NCBI GenBank assembly: GCA_004431415.1
Contig: QPMI01000526.1
Coordinates: forward strand, 186,001-250,000
DNA length: 64,000 nt
Direction of reading: 5' to 3'
Origin: Cyanophora paradoxa
Lineage: Eukaryota; Glaucocystophyceae; Cyanophorales; Cyanophoraceae
The notes under the pieces were generated by a model. It made no database searches, had not been told where the DNA came from, and saw nothing but the letters and a program-made list of their open reading frames with translations. The translations under genes were made by a program, and so were the position numbers. Each line of letters starts with the position of its first letter. The stretch's first letter is position 1. Shown piece after piece: positions 43,166 to 53,335 of this stretch.

Positions 43166-45068
43166 TCGGCGGGCCCCATAGCCATCTGATCGTATACTGC
43201 GCCGTGATCCACTGGCAGCCGTAGCCACTCCCCGGCCTTGAGCTGGTTCGCCCACGCGAAGTGCGTGTGGTGCGCGTGAAGCACAGCGGCGTGCCGCCGA
43301 GGGTCGCCTTCGACTCGCCTGACTATCCCGGTCGGTCCCTCGATCGTCAGCACTGCCGGCATGCTGAACTCGGGCGGCAGGAAGATGTTCTCGTCCAGTT
43401 CCTCCTGTTCCAGGTGCGCGCCTTGATCGGCCGCTCTGTCGGCGGCGTCGTTTAGCTCGTGCATATCCTCGTCGCTGTGCGCCTTGACCTTGATAACCGC
43501 AGCCGGCCGCTGCCGATCCCGTCCCATCACCAGGGCGCGGAACTTGGACCACGCGTACAGCTCAGCGCTGCACGTGTTCCGGATGTAGTCTCGCATGTGC
43601 ATATCGTGCGCATTCAGCACGAACTTATCGAACCACGTGCAGACGTTCTGACTGTCCGTGTGCAGGCGCACCCCCTGCGCCGCGAGCACGTCGGCGACGA
43701 TCGCAGCCTGGAGCTCAGCCTTGTTGTTCTCTTGAAGCCCGCGCAGCCTGCCAACGTACGTGCCTGCCCATTCCGGGTGGTTCGCCACGGTCCCGTCCGG
43801 GAACTCAGCCGGGCTCACGACGCCGAGGCCCGCGTGCGCCCCTTCCGTTTGACCCTTCTTCAGGCTCCCGTCCGTCCATATCCACTGCTCGAGTTTCCCC
43901 GGGCGACGGCCGAGCTTCGCGAGTTCCGCCTCTTCGATCTGCTCCCAATTTGCCAGCATGTGCTGCCAGTAAACGGTGAGGGTGACCCCTTCCTGCGCCG
44001 CCCGGGAGTCCCAGTGGCGCGGCGCTCCGCCCGCGTAGTAGAGTTCGCTCTGCTCTGCTGAATCTGACACAGGTTGTGCCTCGTCCCGCGGCTCGGCGCC
44101 CGGCGTCGCCGCCGCAGCCACTTCCAGCGCGGCCTGCAGCTCAGCCTCGGCCTCCGGGCTCAGCTGTTCGCGGAGGAAGCGCTCGTCACCATCCTGTACG
44201 GCTTTCACGCGGGCCTGGAGAAGCAGCGCCCTGCGTTTCTCGTCGTCTTGCGTGCGCAGGCCCGGGTCGTAGTACTCCAAGGTCGGTCGCAGGGCGACCT
44301 GCTTGCGCCCGCGCTTCGACTTCGTCTCCTGACCCGCCGCTACCGCCGGCGTCTCCTCCGTCGGTTCGCCTTCCAAGGCGAGGAGGGTATCCTCCTCCTC
44401 CCACCAGCCCTTCCCGTGCGTCCACGAGCCGTCGCACTGACTCATTTCGGGGCAGCGCGATGGAGCATTGCGCGTGCACCGGTCGTCATGGTGCCAGTAC
44501 TGCTTCCCTGTCCCCTGCACCGCCGTGTACGTGCTCGTCCGCCCCTCTATTTCGGGGTGCCGGCAGTGACCGTCGCACCGGCAGTAGAGTCCCTCTTTCT
44601 CCGCGTCGGGGTCCGCGCCCTTTGGCACCGGCACCCAGTGCTCCAGCAGGTACTCCGACGCTAATATGCTGCCCGTCTCGGATTTGAACGTAACGACTCG
44701 CCCCACGTGGGGCTCGGCAGATTCATCGTGCAGTTGCTCCGCCTCAAATACGGCTACGAACGCGTCCTTTGCCCACTTCACCTTCCGGGCCCCGCCAGGA
44801 GCGAGGCCATGGCTGACGCGCGCTCTCCTGCCCGCCGCATCGGGTGCCGCAGCTGCTTCCCATCAACCGCGAGCGCGTTCGCTACCTCACGCCACCACGC
44901 AGGCTCGCTCTTCTGCAGCGTCCCCTTGGGCGCGCCCATGTACAGGTCCTGCCAGGTTCGCAGGGTCTCGCCGTCCGCTGCCGTCACCGCGTCCATGGTC
45001 GTCACGCCCGCCCCGTACAGGGCAGGGGCCGCGACGCTGAAGACGGATCTTGGGATGTGCATTGCCAC
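43156..45068 (-). CDS. LINE: RNase H domain
   Basis: This block would remove RNA from the RNA-DNA hybrid. The long frame 44781-43156 has the four RNase H positions: WIWTDGSLKKG (Asp, near 43880), NNKAELQAA (Glu, 43725), LHTDSQNV (Asp, 43660) and VKAHSDEDMHELNDAADRAA (His/Asp, 43480). The part before it (44781-44000) is a spacer rich in Cys, Trp and charged residues with CRCDGHCRHP (about 44580), a possible extra zinc site. The segment 45068-44778, in another frame, links to the reverse transcriptase. Confidence 0.8.
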
Positions 45069-45240
45069 GACGTAGCGCCGGTCGAGGCGCTCCGGGTCAG
45101 GCCAAGGCTCCGCCCGGGCAAGGTGCGGAACGCCGCATAGCGCGCGTGATTCGACATCAGCCGGTACTTACGGCGCTGCATTTGCGGCATGATCGCCGCC
45201 AGGGAGTTCCCGCGGGCGAGTTCGCTGGAGATGGGCGCGT

Positions 45241-47405
45241 TTAGGAACTCGGTCGGGAGCAGAGGCACCCCAAGCTTCTCCTGCAGTGCGCGCACCCGGT
45301 GCCGTACCCCCGAGCCAGCAGCGAGCCCTCGGGCGCGCAGAGCCGGATCTGAGCCTCTGTGATTTGCGCCTCCGCTTGCAGGTGGGCTGTTCGTTTGAGG
45401 CTGTACCCCCCGTGGCTCCAGATTGCGTAATTCGTCGTCGAGGCGGCGAGGTTCCCGTGGTGCTTGACGACCCTCATCCAAATACGATCGAGTTCCTGGC
45501 ACTGACTCTCGCTCAGGGTCATGAGCTTCAGGCCGTACGAGATGCGGGCCTGCACTACGGCCTCGACAAGGTAGCAGGCCTCGTTCGCGGTGAGCTTCTT
45601 GCGTTCTATCAGCGCGACTGCGCCCCGCGCCTGATCGCAGATGTACTGCCACTGACGATCCCAGTTCAGGTTTGCGCTCATGTATACCCCGAGGAGCTTG
45701 AAGTGCTCTTGGGGCTGGCGGACAAGTCCGACGGGGGTACCGTTGATCTTCGGCGGGGAGGCTGCTTCTCCTTCTTCTTCGCGGCGGGGTGGGCCCCAGG
45801 TTTGCTCTCAACTTCGCGACGTGCGTTGTTCCACGTGAAGATCGTCTTCTTCGCGTTGACCTCGATATCGTGCAGGCGGAAGAACTCGCCGGCCACGTCG
45901 GCCTGGCCTGTAGCCCCCGCATGCTTCCGCTCATCCACTTCGTGTCATCGGCGTACGCCACGCCGCTGACGCGGCCCGGCCCTCGCGTTCCGCAGCATCG
46001 GTCTCCCTCGGGTTCCCCATCACGTACGCCGTGCCCGGCTCCTCCCAGCTCTCGGGGTGGGCATAGTGCTCTATCGTCTTTGCCGTCTTCTTTCCGTGCT
46101 GGCGCTCGTGCTGATCCAGGCGCTCTTGCGCGCAGAGGAGGGCATCGTAGAAGATCAGCCAGTGCAGCGGCGACTCGACACCGCCCTGCGGCAGCCCGCA
46201 CTCGAGCTCGAACTCGTCGGAGAGGCCGTGACCGGAGATTGCCCGCGCCCTGCGGCGCCGGAATATGTTCCTGTGGAGCTCGATGTACCCCTCGGGTACG
46301 TTCAGCCTCCGCATCGAGAGCTCCATGCTCTCCCACGAGACGGAGTCGTACGCTCGCCTGATATCCTGCAGCAGGATGTACAGGGGCTTCTTGAACTCCT
46401 TCGCGTCCTCGAGGACTGCGTTAAAGACGTGGAGGGCGTCGTCCGTCGAGCAACCAGGTCTGAAGCCGTAGTTGGCCCCTTTCAGGAGCCCGTTCTGATG
46501 GATTGTCCGGGACAGGCGCGCGTTCAGGAGGCCAGTGGTCAGCTTCAAGGCCACCTCCTGCAGGGTGATCGGTCGCAGGTTATTTTCGATATCCCCGTCC
46601 CACTCCCGGCTCTTAGTAATGCCGAGAATGTTGCCCTGACACACGGCATCCGGCAGGTCCCGGAGGCGGATCGCTTCAGCCACCAGCGAGAGCAGCAGCT
46701 TCCGGCCCCAGTGTACGGGCTCCTCTTCCGTGGCCTCCTCGGCGCTCTCGTCGGCTGGGCTCGGCCCTCCGGCGCTGGGCCACCGGCCTCGTCGCCCTTA
46801 CCGTCTTTGGGCTTCGGCTTGGGCACCGGCGCCCATAGGAACTTTACCATAGCATACGAGAAGTTCGACGGCCCGGCTGCCGTGTTTCTTAGCGTTTTAA
46901 TGTAGTCGCCGAGCTCGCCTTCGCTCGGCACCGACATGTCGTTTCGGAATAGTTCAGGATCCGCGTATGCTTTTGGCTCGTATTCCAACCTCCAGAAGTC
47001 GAGCAGTTCTTTCCCCATGCTATCCTTCAGCGCGCTTTCCGGTATTGTCTCTGGGGTGCAGCCCACGCGTGGGCGTCGGCGCCGGCACCATTTCCGCCAG
47101 TGCTCTTTTAGGAGTCGTTTCACTTCCTCAGGCTCCGTGTAGATTTCATACGTTTTTCCGTCCTTGGACACACGCGTGATGTGCATGATCGGGCGGTTTC
47201 GCGGCTTTTCTAGCACCGCGGCTATATAGGATCCGAGCTGGCGGCCGTCCATGAACTTGTCTAGCCTCTCTTTTAATGCCCTCTCGACGTCCTCCGCCTG
47301 GAGCGCCCGGCGGATTTTCTGCAGGTCGTGCCGCGTCCGGTTTCGCCATACTTTCAGCTCCCGGAAGAAGGTCGCCCAGTCTTCTTTGAGCTGCCGCCGG
47401 TGCAC
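45241..47405 (-). CDS. LINE: reverse transcriptase (frameshifted)
   Basis: This block copies the element RNA into DNA at the nick. The segment from 47405 carries a basic helical linker, then TAAGPSNFSYAMVKFL. After a frame change near 46750: NNLRPITLQEVALKL, NYGFRPGCSTDDAL, LLQDIRRAYDSVSW (first catalytic Asp) and ECGLPQGGVESPL. The catalytic GVAYADDTKWMSG (YADD) lies in a different frame near 45950. The downstream motif HDIEVNAKKTIFTW is near 45865. The thumb (RKKLTANEACYLVEAVVQAR, about 45600) is in yet another frame down to 45241. Motif order is complete, but at least three frame changes prevent translation as a single protein. Confidence 0.85.
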
Positions 47406-49259
47406 CTCGGCCCAGTCCTCTTCCTGATCAGCCGGGGGGGTACCTGGGGACCGGGTACGGCTGGGACCGGCGCGGGGCTACCGCTGCGCGAGCCTTGTGA
47501 GCTGTGCGAGCTCGAGTGCGCATGTGGGGATCCGGGCGGCGGTGAGCCTTGCTCAGCCCTTGCTTGGCGCCGTTCAGCCGGACGGAGCGGGAAGGGTCGG
47601 AGGCCTTCCCTGGCGGTCACGTAGTGCAGCAGCTTCTCGATCGCCTGGACCGTCAGCTCCGACGGGATCCCGCCTGGTTCCTTCCTCCAAGCAGCGAGAA
47701 TGCGGGCGACTCTGGCGTCGGCCTTCGCCTGCCACGGCAGGTTGCGCGGCTTGGTCGGCTTCCCCCCTCGGCCCCTCATGCATAGATGTTCCTTTGCCAC
47801 CTCCTGAACAAGGCTCGCGCACGCAGCGTGGATGCGGCTCAGTCGTTCGAGACGCTCTTCCGGCGTGCCCTCGCCGACGGCGTCAAGGTCCGCCCCGACA
47901 GCTTCGCCGAGCTGCCTGTTTAGCTCTCTTTTCAGCTCATCTTTCTCGTTTTGTGTGCGCTTCAGGCCGTCCGGGTCAAATACTGGTGGCCCGGGTTTCG
48001 GTTCTGGCTTCGGTCCCACCGGCGCTGTCATGCCCGCCTCCTTCAGGTCGAAGTCCGCGAACGCTGGATAGTGGTCCGAGTCGTGCGGCGCATCGACCCA
48101 CGCGGGGCACGTGTGCGCGCTGAGGAGCACGTGATCCAGTGATTCCGAGACCAGCACTGCATCGATGCGCGCCGCGTGCCAGAGCGCATCTTTTGGTAGG
48201 TCAGCCGGCGTTTCCTCCTCTGCTTCGCGTTCCGCGTCCTCTGACTCGTCTACGCCGTCTGACGGCACAGGTGCCGCCGCCGCCCCGACCGACGCCCCTT
48301 GGCCCTTGCTTCCGTGCGGGGTGCGGTGCGTGATCTCGCGTGCTCCGCAGAGAGTTCCGTCATCATGTTTCGCCGCGTGGGACATCCCGGCGTCGCGCAG
48401 GTCCCACGAGTCGATCATCGTGTGCCACCACTTCCGTTCGGCTTTGTGGCTCTGGGCCAGGGCGCCGTTTCGGATGCGCGAGCTCGACGGGACCGGGACC
48501 GAGTTCCAGTCTCCCAGGAGCAGCAGGTGCGCGTTTTCACGCTCGTAGAAGTCGTCGTACATCTTCGTCAGTTCTTCGACGACCTTCTCCTGATCCTGGC
48601 GATGCGCAGCTTTGCTCTCGGACGCGGGCATGTACACGCTCGCCACGAAGAGCTGGAGGTTCCCTTTGAAGCGGAGCTCGAATCCGATCAGCCGGCCCTG
48701 GACCTCGTACTTCGTCGTGAGGTGCTTGACCCATTGCGGCGCGACCCAGAGAGCGGCGCCGCTCCCTCGCGTTCCGTCTCCTGATTTTAGCGTGTACAGG
48801 AGCTTTCCGTGCGTTATCGCGCCTTCCGGCTGGAGCGGGTCCTCCCCTCTCGACCTCAGGGCGGCGGCCATCTGGGGCCTTGTCATCGACAGCTCCTGCA
48901 CGCCCGCTACATCGACGTCCCAGCGGCAGCAGAATTCTTCTAGCTGCTGCAGCTTGTAGGCGCTGGACCCTCTCGTGTTGAAGGTCATGGTCCTCAGCAC
49001 CCCGTCCGGTTTCTGCTTCCTGATAGCCGGCTCGTCCCCTATGAAGTCGCCACCTTCGGGGAACAGTCTGGGGGAAAGACATTCTCCAGACGGAGCGTCG
49101 CAGCCGCCGCGGGTCCCGCGCCCCGGCCTTCTTGTTCAGCTGCAGCTTGGTTGCATTTTGTTTCTTTTGGCCCGTCGGCTTGCTGCCGGACGCCTTTGTA
49201 GGTGGGGCTGCTTTTGCCGCGGCGGGGGCCGCGGCCGCAGATTTAGTTTTCTTTTTCAT
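47354..49259 (-). CDS. LINE: basic leader and AP-type endonuclease
   Basis: This block nicks target DNA to prime reverse transcription. The first ATG (49257-49259) gives a Lys/Ala-rich leader MKKKTKSAAAAPAAAK. After a frame change near 49070 the endonuclease runs on: MTFNTRG (the N-of-motif I position), VAGVQELS (catalytic Glu), LLLLGDWNSVP (Asp-x-Asn), ARIDAVLVS and DSDHYPAFADF (Asp-His pair). These are the ordered catalytic motifs of the exonuclease/endonuclease/phosphatase fold. A Pro/Ser-rich linker and a stop at 47354 follow. The linker continues in another frame toward the reverse transcriptase. Confidence 0.85.
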
Positions 49260-49262
49260 TTA

Positions 49263-50486
49263 GTAACATTAGATGCGTGGACTTTTTGCATCCCAGTGCC
49301 CCCGCGGATGTGCACGGGAAAGCTATGACCTGCGGGGCAGATACCGGTGGTGCGGTTGACAAGGCCTGAGCGGGGAGGTTACAGGCAAGCTTAAGCCTGC
49401 TAGAAGTGAAGGGATTCTCATTGTCAGAGCACAGAGCACAGAGGGAGCACAAAGGGCGGTGGCTAGCGATGCTCATGATCAAATCTAGACGCCGGCTAGC
49501 GCTGCGGCAACGGCCGCTTGCTGGGGGCACGCGCATATGCAGCCGGGCGGAGCGCGGGCCAGCGACGAGGTCAAAAGGGCTTCCTCGGACAAGTCTTCGA
49601 CTTGCAGGTCGTACTGGCTATGGTCTGATAGCGACGCATGCGCAGCTGGGCTGCTCTGCGCAACGAAGACGTGAACGTCAACGTGCAATCTCGAGGGCAG
49701 CAGGGATTCGTCGGCAGCACTTCTTTCAGAGACTAAGGCGGCATCCGGGCGCGGCGTGGTCGCCGGCAGGAACTGGCATGGATCGTTTGCACTGCGGGCA
49801 CGACTGAGTCGCCGGAGCTTGACCCGGGGCCGGGAAAAGCTCGATCGGCGAAGAGACATTCCGAATCACGACTCGAAAGTCGGAGATCAAATTCCGTGGG
49901 CGCCCGGCGGGCCACCGAGCAACAAGCGAAATCCCGGCGGGCCGAACGGACGTACGCGGCGGCGGCGGGGGATCTAAGTCTATGTTTTAGAGGGTCTGGG
50001 CATGTGCACGCCGCCGCGAGGGAGCTTGCGCAGGCAGCGGGGGCACGAGAACTATTCAAATTTCGGGAACCTGGCGCGCGCCAGAGGGCTTCCCCTGACT
50101 GAGAACAACTTCTATTCCATGGATTTGGTGGCGAAAGGTCCGATTTTAGAGCGAAACGCGAGAGGACGGCCGGCATACCTCCATCTCCGGAATTCCGTTG
50201 ATGTCGATACCACCGGGCGCGCCAGGGGCTACCGAATGCTTCTACGCTAGCTGTTGTATACGCATGGACCTCACACCCGGGCAATTCCGCTTCGCTCCAT
50301 AGCCCCCGATTCCATGCGTTTAAAGTGATTACCTCTAGTAATTGCTAAGAATTTTCACCTCACACGTCTACCCCGCCGATCCAGCAACGTCTACCGGCCC
50401 ACTCCCTAGGTGGAAGCCAAGCAATATCTGACGACTATACAAGGCAGAGGAGACAACAAGAATAGGCGAAGAGGAGCGCTGCCCCC
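49263..50486. other. No supported gene; possible LINE 5' region and host DNA
   Basis: Composition changes from GC-rich (49.3-50.25 kb) to AT-richer near 50.28 kb. The open frames 49406-49807 and 50002-50250 look like chance frames. The part next to 49262 may be the LINE 5' untranslated region. No long terminal repeat, tRNA or inverted repeat was seen. Confidence 0.35.
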
Positions 50487-50537
50487 ATGAGCGCGGTCTG
50501 CAGAGCAACGTGGCAGAATAGTCTAGACGATATTAAT

Positions 50538-50765
50538 GTGTACAATGAAGCTATCAGAGGAAACACGTTTAGCTTAATTTTAGGCGAAAATGAAGTGTAC
50601 ATCGAAGCTAACAGAGGAAACACGTTTAGGTTAATTTTAGGCGATATAGATGAGTACGATGAAGCTAACAGAGGAAGCACGTTTAGGTTAATTTTAGGCG
50701 AAATGATGAGAACATTGAAGCAACCAGAGGAAAAGCGTTTAGCTCTATCTAGGCGATATGAATGA
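50538..50765. repeat. 57-bp minisatellite, four units, at the left border of element 2
   Basis: Units start at 50538, 50595, 50652 and 50709, with a fifth start at 50764. The core is GAAGCTAACAGAGGAAACAC followed by GTTTAGGTTAATTTTAGGCG. At 57 bp (19 codons) the array is open on both strands. The plus frame repeats EANRGNTFRLILG and the minus frame repeats SPKINLNVFPLLAS. The last unit is most diverged. Confidence 0.9.
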
Positions 50766-50817
50766 GTACATTGAAGCACTTTGTGCCCAAAGAGCGCTCT
50801 GGTGCGGCCTCATCCAC

Positions 50818-51153
50818 TTAATCTGGCTGCTTTTCCGAAACTGGAGTCTTCTCCTTTCTGAAACTTGATAGCAAGGACTTTCTTCTTTTCATTGGCTTCG
50901 GGATATCTGGGGGAGGCCACGACAATCTTCGGCCTTCAGCATCAAGCCAAGGTACAGGTGAATCAGTTCGAGTAAATGGAGAATTGGACCTAGAAGTCCT
51001 GGGTGTGTTGATAGGCGAAGCCTGAGCTTCTGGGGTGCGAGAGCCCTCAGTGTCCGATATTTCGAGGTTAATGGTCGTCTCGCAGCAACTACAATTCAAT
51101 TTGCTGGTGACGTTGAGATGGAACATATCCATGAATTTTCGAAGCAAATCCAT
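50818..51153 (-). CDS. Hypothetical protein, element 2 left end (111 aa)
   Basis: It begins MDLLRKFMDMFHLNV and has a Cys trio (CSCCETT), then a long Ser/Thr/Pro-rich stretch (TPRTSRSNSPFTRTDSPVP) and a basic cluster KPMKRRKS. The SP/TP-rich middle looks disordered and could be phosphorylated. KRRK could act as a nuclear signal or bind DNA. The start ATG follows an AT-rich run (TTTTTTTATATTTTTCC on the minus strand). It lies 38 bp beyond the stop of the next gene upstream on the same strand. The family is not recognised. Confidence 0.55.
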   Translation of the reverse strand: MDLLRKFMDMFHLNVTSKLNCSCCETTINLEISDTEGSRTPEAQASPINTPRTSRSNSPFTRTDSPVPWLDAEGRRLSWPPPDIPKPMKRRKSLLSSFRKEKTPVSEKQPD

Positions 51154-51191
51154 CTATTAATGGAAAAATATAAAAAAACAAAGGAATGCGG

Positions 51192-52016
51192 CTATGGAGC
51201 CGTATCGCTGCCGAATATAGGAAAATACCTGTTTGTACCAACATATTCTGCATATGTGTTCTGTTTAGCAATAGCATCGGTTCTTTCAGCATAAAGGATG
51301 CATTTGTAGATACCAAACCTGGTTGCTCTCACCAAGAACTGGTAGTCTTCAAGGCCGAAATTTACACCATGATAAGCGATCCCGAAATTATCATAAGGAG
51401 TTATTACCACCGTAATATTGGGTGTCCCACCTTCTACTTGACAGAGTGCATAAATATCTGGTGGAATATCGACTACTACCTTATAATGATCACCAATTTC
51501 AACCAGAGAATCAACTACTGATGTTTGCTCATTAACAACGATTGGAAAGATCTTTATAATATACGGTGCATTCATACCGGGGACATACGTCCGAATCCGC
51601 GTCAGATTGTCGATCGGGTTTGGCGTGTCGTTTACGAAGAGAGGAGCTCCAATAGCTCCGCCAACACGAAGACCATCACCAATATATGCGCCGCCATTTC
51701 GGCAGTTAATAGCTCCCAAACGAGATTCGAAAGAATAAGTCGAAAGAGGGGCGCCATAACTATCTGGATCGCCATAATTTGCGCTAAAATTTGCATTTGT
51801 GACAAGAAGTTTCGTTGTCTTAACTATACCATTATTTTTATCACACCGGAGTTCCTGCAATCTAAGTTTATGTGTAGATCCAAAGGTATTCATGGTTGGT
51901 TGAACCTCTGTTGATTGTAGACCTTCCACATCGTCAAAAGTAGCGTGTTGTAAAACGTGGGTAGCTGGGGCGGCGAGTGAGAGCTGAGCTGTAAGGATGC
52001 GTTCAATTTCAGCCAT
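51192..52016 (-). CDS. Structural-type protein, paralogue A (274 aa)
   Basis: This is a beta-rich, Asn/Thr/Gly-rich soluble protein paralogous to the next gene (52040-52894). Shared blocks include LRCDKNNGIVKTTKLLVTNA (residues about 54-73) and NGGAYIGDGLRVGG (about 106-119), plus an aligned C-terminal YDNFGIAYHGVN region. There is no signal peptide or membrane helix. It lies among fibre and capsid genes on the same strand, so a virion surface or spike component is likely, but I recognise no family. The minus-strand start is preceded by AATGTAAA. Confidence 0.65.
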   Translation of the reverse strand: MAEIERILTAQLSLAAPATHVLQHATFDDVEGLQSTEVQPTMNTFGSTHKLRLQELRCDKNNGIVKTTKLLVTNANFSANYGDPDSYGAPLSTYSFESRLGAINCRNGGAYIGDGLRVGGAIGAPLFVNDTPNPIDNLTRIRTYVPGMNAPYIIKIFPIVVNEQTSVVDSLVEIGDHYKVVVDIPPDIYALCQVEGGTPNITVVITPYDNFGIAYHGVNFGLEDYQFLVRATRFGIYKCILYAERTDAIAKQNTYAEYVGTNRYFPIFGSDTAP

Positions 52017-52039
52017 TTTACATTAAAGTAATATAAATT

Positions 52040-52894
52040 TTACGGAGTAGGATCGTCAATAACATCTGGCTCCTGGTAAAATCCGGTTGTAAAGATATCA
52101 GCAACATTCACACCACGAAGTGCCGAAACAGCTGCTATATCTGTTCTGAGTCCCATAATCATAGTATTGTAAACTCCTACATCAGTGACAAACAGATCAT
52201 AAGTAAATGTCAAATTGTTATATACACAATATCCCCGACCGAAATGATTTGATGCTTGAACAAAGAAAAGGTAATTGTGACCTGGTTGATTGTTGTTTGC
52301 TCTGCACATCGAAAGCATTGCTGTGGGAAGAGGAATATTCCTTCTCACACGATCAGTTCCTGTAATGGAAACCAACTCTGAATTTTCAAGAGTGACAGAT
52401 GATGCAACATAGAAGTGAAGAAAAGGTTGCTGTGCAACTGGTGTATAGAACCGAATTCGTTGTGGATTTTCAACATTTTGTTCAAGGGAATCCGGGACAT
52501 CATTGTATGCAATCGAAGAAGAGAGTTGACCTGAAATTCTGCAGCCACCGCCAATAAAAGCTCCTCCTGATCTCACAGTAACAGCAGCAGAATTCTTATC
52601 GAAGTCAAGGGCTTTCAGATCAACACCATAAGCATCAGGGCCACCATTAGTTGGTTGGAAGAAGTTGGCATTAGATACGAGTAGTCGAGTTGTTTTAACC
52701 ACACCTGAGTTCTTGTCAGCTCGAAGTTCTTTTACTCGAATCATTGAGTTTTTGTCAAAAGAGTTACCATTCGAATTAGGTCGTTCAGTGGATTCCAGAC
52801 CGCGAACCTCATCATTGACTTCGTGTTGGCGAAAATGATTTGCAGGGGATCCAAGTGAATAGATAGGTAACTGAACCCGATTATATTCGCCCAT
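52040..52894 (-). CDS. Structural-type protein, paralogue B (284 aa)
   Basis: This is the paralogue of 51192-52016, with 23 bp between the genes. It keeps LRADKNSGVVKTTRLLVSNA and SGGAFIGGGCRISG, and the N-terminal pattern of an HxxxDEVRGLEST-like block. The two have diverged widely outside these blocks. The frame is intact. Tandem paralogues of this kind in virus genomes often form hetero-oligomeric spikes. That role here is inference. No enzyme motif is visible. Confidence 0.65.
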   Translation of the reverse strand: MGEYNRVQLPIYSLGSPANHFRQHEVNDEVRGLESTERPNSNGNSFDKNSMIRVKELRADKNSGVVKTTRLLVSNANFFQPTNGGPDAYGVDLKALDFDKNSAAVTVRSGGAFIGGGCRISGQLSSSIAYNDVPDSLEQNVENPQRIRFYTPVAQQPFLHFYVASSVTLENSELVSITGTDRVRRNIPLPTAMLSMCRANNNQPGHNYLFFVQASNHFGRGYCVYNNLTFTYDLFVTDVGVYNTMIMGLRTDIAAVSALRGVNVADIFTTGFYQEPDVIDDPTP

Positions 52895-52950
52895 TGCTTA
52901 TTTTACTAAGAAGGAAAGAAAAAAAAGTCGGCAGACAAGCCAAACTACCA

Positions 52951-53259
52951 TCAAGCCAAAGTGATTAGATTCGCTCCAAGGGCTTGGTAAGCAACAGAAA
53001 GAGCTTGAATATTGGCTGTCATTGCTTTGATATTGCTATCGCACTCAGAGTATTTAGCAACAGGATCACCATAAGCCGATTGCGCAAGGACATTAACCAA
53101 GAGGTTTTTATATTCATGAACAACTGGGGACAGTTTGTTAGTTTGTTGTATCGTTTTTTCGACAGTTTGTAGTGCTGCTACAAGTTTGATAGTATCGAAT
53201 GCAAGAGCGACAGGCTCAGAAGTAGTGGAAGGAGATCCACCGAGTGGATACGTCGCCAT
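52951..53259 (-). CDS. Small helical protein (102 aa)
   Basis: It begins MATYPLGGSPSTTSEP and then is nearly all helix-forming (LVAALQTVEKTIQQTNKLSP, ANIQALSVAYQALGANLITLA). It could form a coiled-coil oligomer, for example a connector or chaperone for the adjacent fibre. It lies between the fibre and paralogue B on the minus strand. After its stop, at 52927-52941, is half of the stem-loop word found elsewhere in this element, in the opposite orientation. The family is not recognised. Confidence 0.6.
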   Translation of the reverse strand: MATYPLGGSPSTTSEPVALAFDTIKLVAALQTVEKTIQQTNKLSPVVHEYKNLLVNVLAQSAYGDPVAKYSECDSNIKAMTANIQALSVAYQALGANLITLA

Positions 53260-53304
53260 TTATTATACTGAGACATTTTTATTACGGCAGTTAAGCAGCC
53301 TGAC

Positions 53305-53335
53305 CGCAGGCGAGCTAGCTTGTCTAGCGACTGCG
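53305..53335 (-). terminator. Stem-loop at the 3' end of the fibre gene
   Basis: On the plus strand CGCAG pairs with CTGCG. An internal loop (GCGA opposite GA) follows, then GCTAG pairs with CTAGC around a CTTGT loop. The fibre stop codon lies inside it. It has the same architecture as the stem-loops at 60.5-60.8 kb but different stem bases, so pairing is kept while sequence changes. It is probably a transcript 3'-end signal. Function is inferred. Confidence 0.45.

Larger units (their letters stand above)
42080..49262 (-). mobile_element. Non-LTR retrotransposon (LINE) with APE endonuclease, RT, RNase H and zinc knuckle
   Basis: Transcribed right to left, the coding blocks are: a basic leader (49259), AP-type endonuclease, linker, reverse transcriptase, RNase H, and a CCHC-like zinc knuckle followed by a second Cys-rich tail. 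This order is typical of the I/R1-like branch of LINEs. GC content matches the host. The blocks are split across frames at several places (near 49070, 47380, 46750, 46000, 45680 and 43160), so the copy is either dead or carries indel errors. No poly-A or target-site duplication was found, so both ends are approximate. Confidence 0.85.

Noticed and set aside
49406-50250. Possible LINE second ORF or host gene on the plus strand
   Set aside because: The frames are Arg/Gly/Ala-rich with no conserved motif and no splice-compatible partner exons.
50538-50765. CRISPR array
   Set aside because: The 57-bp units abut with no unique spacers, and the last unit decays. This is a minisatellite.
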